A stretch of DNA of 64,000 nucleotides, taken from positions 62,001 to 126,000 of the forward strand of contig VSDK01018633.1 in assembly GCA_009767595.1 (NCBI GenBank), written 5' to 3'. The position numbers and the translations under genes are program-made. Under the pieces are notes generated by a model. That model was not told the origin of the DNA and made no database searches. It saw only the letters and a list, made by a program, of their open reading frames with translations. Shown here piece by piece: positions 60,110 through 64,000 of the stretch (its first letter is position 1; the number at the start of each line of letters is the position of its first letter). This DNA is from Symbiodinium kawagutii (lineage: Eukaryota > Sar > Dinophyceae > Suessiales > Symbiodiniaceae).

Positions 60110-61470
60110 GTGAGCCTGCGACCACTCACCAGAAAAACCAATGATTGGCAATATCCTCAAGAAGTAGCCCCTTGCAGGTACTAAGTAGCATGCTCCAAGG
60201 AAACCAAAAACTTCTGGCCTCCAACGAAACAGCCGAGCCGGACCCCCACCTCGAGGGGTAGGCTTTGCTGAGGATCACAATCTGCTCCTGCAGAAACTGA
60301 TTGCAACGATGCTGAAGAACTTCTACCAGCAACTTGGAATGGCTAACTCTTCCGCTCCATAAACAAGCGTGTAATTTGGTTGACTCTAAATCTGGTTGAT
60401 TCTGCCAGCTTAGTAGTGGCATCCTGAGCTTTTTGGTTACCAGCAACTGGTGATGGCTAAGTGGTTAACCAAATAAATCTCATTAAGCTGAGGATCACCT
60501 CTGCTCCTTAGATAGTAAAACTGTAGTTTAGTGAAACTAAGCAGGTAGAAACGGGTGGAAAGTAAGCAAAATAAACTGTTAAGTAAAAGCTCGTAGAAAC
60601 TGGTGGAGTTGAATCTTTCACTGGTAGAAACTGCTGATAAAGCTTCATGATGTCGAAAAGTCAATGATACCTATGGTTAAACGATGATTAGTCAAGCTTG
60701 AGAATGGATCATCAAGCTTGATGATGCTTAGTAAAGGTCCATCAATCTCAATCAAGAGGACGCTTCATAATCGCTGTTGATTGTCACCGATGTTTGAGAA
60801 TGCTTTATGCTGGATGATGATGCTTGAGAATGCGTATTAGCACTGATGGTGAATGGTGGTAAATGATATGAATATGTTTGATTCTAGTTGCCGATGGCAA
60901 ATGATGGCCAATAAATTGGTTCATAGATTGATTCTTTCTGGTGAATGAATGGTGATGGTGGTGAATGATGAGTTCATTTTGGTTAATGATGACTGGTAAG
61001 CTGCTTAATGGTGGATCTTGAAGGCTCATGAGGGTGAACCGTAGTCACTGATGGTTGAAGATGGTTTGTGATGTATGATAGGGTAAAATGGTGACTCATT
61101 ATGGTTGATAATGACCAAGAATGACTAAAGGTGGCTCACGATGGTTGCTGTTGCACCCGCAGAAAAACCTAGATCATATCCGACAATATGATGTTTCAAC
61201 TATCTTCTATCAGGTGTTCTCATGAATCATATCCACGCAATATGATCACCAGATCAGTGTTAGATCATATGGCTGTGGGTGTCCCTGTCGCCCTGATGTT
61301 TACTGACACTTACTGCTGGCCAATAAACTGCTTCATGATGCTAATTGATGGGTGAGAGGTTCTGGTTCATGATGGTGTGCCATGGTGATTCCAATGTTGC
61401 TCCAAAACAGCAAGCGCATCTTTCAGGTTTCAGGGGCGCTTTCGCAAGGCTCTGAGCAGGTGTGAATGTA
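60110..61470. other. No supported gene
   Basis: A minus frame at 60126-60446 contains a coding-like stretch (SKLLVEVLQHRCNQFLQEQI) that could be an exon with unresolved edges. The rest is GATGGTGAATG-type low-complexity text. Confidence 0.35.
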
Positions 61471-61471
61471 A

Positions 61472-61587
61472 GATGGTGGTTTCTCAAAATAGGGAATACT
61501 CAAAACGGAAAAAATACTGGTTTATTACTATCAATGGTTCATGAAGGATGATTTGGGGTACCTCCATCTTGAGAAATCACCATATGT
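61472..61587. mobile_element. Family A element, nearest to the sulfotransferase gene
   Basis: Left arm ATGGTGGTTTCTCAAAATAG, right arm ATCTTGAGAAATCACCATAT. It lies about 420 bp downstream of the sulfotransferase stop codon. Confidence 0.9.
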
Positions 61588-62008
61588 CTATAAGATTCTA
61601 TAAGTATACTTCATTCTATCGCATGACAGCCTTTGGATACCCCACGGAAAATCATTTCATCATGTGACTGAGGATCCAATGGATGGGCTCAGGTATGCGC
61701 CAACTTGGATGGGATCTGGAACGGTCAACCCTTCCGCCTCTCACACTGCTCTCTAACTGGATCTGAATCATCGCCGCCCAACAACTCCGAGCAGCAAAAT
61801 AGGAGAAGCAATATGCAAGCATGGGCGGGCAAGTAAAACGCGAGTGTCCTGATACGATGCGCATCAAAAGCATAGATTTTTTGGGGGGATTCGCAAAAGG
61901 TTTTCACCTGGTATCCCGAAGGTTGGTGCTTCAAGCCATTATAAGATATTATAAGTTATAAGCCATCACACAAGCAGTAGTCAATCAGCCAACCATCCTT
62001 TTTTTCGG

Positions 62009-63617
62009 TTACAAGGCGTCACCTGCCCGGTCGAGTGGAGGTCGCCAGATACCTGTGGTGACGTCATCAGTGCATACTGTGAGTGGGCAGTGTGCAGTTT
62101 CAGAGCGATCGCAACGTGTTATCCTTTTGCGTAAGGCTTCGGGGATCGACTGCCCTGTTTGTTTTAGAATTTCCTCCTGCATGAGATATTCTGGTTCCAG
62201 ATGTCTTTGCAGCTCTCGGACCAAACTTTGGTTGTAACACAAGTCTGTTCGGTTGCCACCAACTGAGTTGTAGCGAGGAAAGTGACTTGTTTGAAATGAA
62301 TGTTCCACACCCAAAAAATTAGCAAGAGAGGTAAGCACTTGCTCTGAATTCTCTCGAAGCTGTTCCTGATGGGCGAAAGCAATTCGCCCAGAAAAAAGTG
62401 TGGTCATGGTTGGCATGTGATCAGCTACACTGCGTTCAAGCCAGAATCTCCTCAGCCTTCCTTCACGTTCTGACAAGATTGACGTGGTGCTTTCAAAGCA
62501 AGTCTGGTTGGGGTGACGGTCTCCCACAAGATAGAGACGCTTTGCTTCATCAAGGTCAACATGATCAAAGCAGTAGTGATTCCATGAAGTTTTTTTCCAT
62601 CCGACCCACAGGATCGCAAAAAATCATGATCATTTTCATCTGTGGGATCGCAGCCAACTTCATTCTGGGCAGTCCCAGCGAAAAAAGGACTGGATTCCAA
62701 GTGCCAACCAGTCTTGGGCGAAATCCTTGAGATCTCTCCTTTTCCTCCTTGGCACGTTCGAGTTGAGCGTTGTATCTCTCCACTTGAGATCTCAAAGGCA
62801 AAAGGCGATGTACGATGTCAGCGGTAAAAAAGAAATCTTCTCCGAAAGTTGAGAACACAATTTCAGGATGCTGGTTCAGGTTTCTTTGTAGCGATGTCGT
62901 TCCACACCTATCGACACCACCGATGGCAAAATCAATCTTGATTGAGGACCAATCTGCAAGCTCCTGTATCTGCACAACATCTTGAAAAGTGACATTACGA
63001 AGCTTGCGAGCAGCATTGGGGCCCATCAACGGACGAGCAAACCTCTCTTCAAAGACTTCGTTCACCAAAACTTGCTGGTTACAACTAGATGGAACGCAGA
63101 CAGTGTCACGCCAGTTGACTGGCAAATCTTCAGGCATTTCTAAAAAAGTCTCAGTCTGACCCAAGTGAATGGACAAACGTCTGAGGAAAGCGTGTCTGCT
63201 TCCTTTGGCCGTGGCTTTGTAGAGCTTGGGGAGGTCGATGTTCAGTTCCCAGTAACGGCCTCCATGAACGTCACAGCCGAGCACTTGTGACTGAGCTGAT
63301 GCTTGCAGTTGATCCAACCAAAGGTCTTCATAACCCGAGAGCTCCACTGTCTCCATAGCGTCCATGCCACGGCGCCTCATCACTTCTTCCCAGTACCATT
63401 TTGGTCGGTGACCCATGGGGGTGTAAACTACTAAAGCTCCAGACAGTGCCCGCCATACAGATTTTTTTTCTTCGTATTCGCGCTTGCACACAGACCCATC
63501 AGAATGCACAGACTGAACTCCGCCTGATAAGCAAAGCAACACCGCTACTCTTGTCAGACCCATAGACCGGAAACATCCGGAAACTGTGAGAGTAGTTCGC
63601 CGTCGCAAGGATAGCAT
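62009..63617 (-). CDS. Secreted/Golgi-type sulfotransferase with NRF-like N-terminal module, frameshifted
   Basis: Sulfotransferases transfer sulfate from PAPS. The first frame (63617 to 62565, 350 codons) has a hydrophobic leader (GLTRVAVLLCLSGGVQS, residues 20-36) and a Cys-containing region (115-190) whose VCVPSSCN resembles the N-terminal domain of NRF/OAC-type membrane proteins. A P-loop-like 5'-PSB motif follows (FAIGGVDRCGTTSLQRNL, 230-247), then the start of the 3'-PB motif (MIFCDPVGRMEK, 331-342). At 62590-62596 a run of seven T shifts the frame. The second frame (to 62009) continues the family pattern: WNHY just after the slip, RIAFAHQEQLRENSEQ and LANFLGVEHSF. The whole would be about 535 residues. 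The usual Arg of the 3'-PB (R-x-P) reads Cys. There is no intron in this gene, unlike the split genes elsewhere. Confidence 0.75.
62590..62596. other. Seven-T run at the frameshift point
   Basis: Removing one T (one A on the coding strand) would restore a single frame through DPVGRMEK-TSWNHY. Homopolymers of this length are prone to sequencing slips, so this may not be a true mutation. Confidence 0.7.
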
Positions 63618-63620
63618 GGC

Positions 63621-63881
63621 TCACTTTGGGACTTCAGGAAGCATCACTGCCCGAACATAAATATCGCATGGAGATGTTGTAAGAGTAGCGAAATCTCTAA
63701 TCAGAATATGTTCAGTCAACAACTGGGACAATATGGTGGCATCGGACCTGAAAGCTTTGGCTGTGCTGATGGGCAAACAATGTTCAGGGATGCAAATATA
63801 GCACCTATAGCCTCTAGCACATAAGCAGAAGAAAGCTGCACAAACAGCTGCACAAATAAGTCTGCACGGCGCAAAGGTCAT
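63621..63881 (-). CDS. Short frame upstream of, and in phase with, the sulfotransferase
   Basis: 86 codons ending in TGA, one codon before the sulfotransferase ATG and in the same frame. It begins MTFAPCRLICAAVCAAFFCL, itself leader-like, and is Cys-rich (YRCYICIPEHC). It may be an upstream frame, an old N-terminus cut off by the TGA, or chance. The downstream frame has its own leader, which argues against it being required. Confidence 0.3.
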   Translation of the reverse strand: MTFAPCRLICAAVCAAFFCLCARGYRCYICIPEHCLPISTAKAFRSDATILSQLLTEHILIRDFATLTTSPCDIYVRAVMLPEVPK

Positions 63882-64000
63882 GACATGATCCTTGAGAGCT
63901 AGCGAAGTGAATCAAATAGCAACTGTTTAAGGCTATGTCAAATGCAATGCAATGCGATGTCAGCCAACCATCCCAAATATTCCCACATACTAGGGGACAC

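Overview
The window looks like nuclear DNA of a dinoflagellate, most likely of the Symbiodiniaceae/Suessiales type. No species marker is visible, so this is an inference. The reasons are: no bacterial-style dense coding; small exon-like islands (about 40-160 nt) separated by introns of up to several kb; apparent splice donors of the GT, GC and GA classes, a mixture known from dinoflagellates; and a right-end gene of a sulfotransferase type common in these protists. No spliced-leader relict, tRNA or rRNA was found. Almost all long open frames are chance products of simple repeats.

Layout. (1) 1-16.7 kb is mostly non-coding. It holds AT-leaning sequence full of degenerate ATGATGGTT-like words, small inverted-repeat elements and tandem repeats, plus a few isolated exon-like islands. 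The clearest is a DUF4116-like exon at 6298-6354 on the minus strand. (2) 16.7-47.5 kb appears to be one split gene on the minus strand. I reconstructed 24 candidate exons whose reading phases can be made to match and which encode successive WD40/beta-propeller blades (roughly 720 codons in total); the introns hold most of the mobile elements and long trinucleotide runs. (3) 47.5-62 kb holds further exon-like islands on both strands whose gene membership is unresolved, and a GC-rich island (53.93-55.64 kb) with a 118-bp tandem duplication. (4) 62.0-63.9 kb holds the only gene readable almost without interruption: a minus-strand sulfotransferase with a signal peptide and a Cys-containing N-terminal module. 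A single-base slip in a run of seven T interrupts it.

Repeats dominate the window. Family A is a roughly 100-125 bp palindromic element with termini ATATGGTGGTTTCTCAAA / TTTGAGAAACCACCATAT, present in about 28 copies. Family B (termini TGGCTATGGGTCAA / TTGACCCATAGCCA) has about eight complete or partial copies, and families C, D and E are less numerous. All are short, non-coding and inverted-repeat bounded, i.e. MITE-like. They sit between the exon islands and account for much of the intron length.

Limits: all exon boundaries were placed by eye. Accepting GC and GA donors makes phase matching easy, so the WD40 motif continuity carries more weight than the phases. RNA-seq or protein-to-genome alignment would be decisive.
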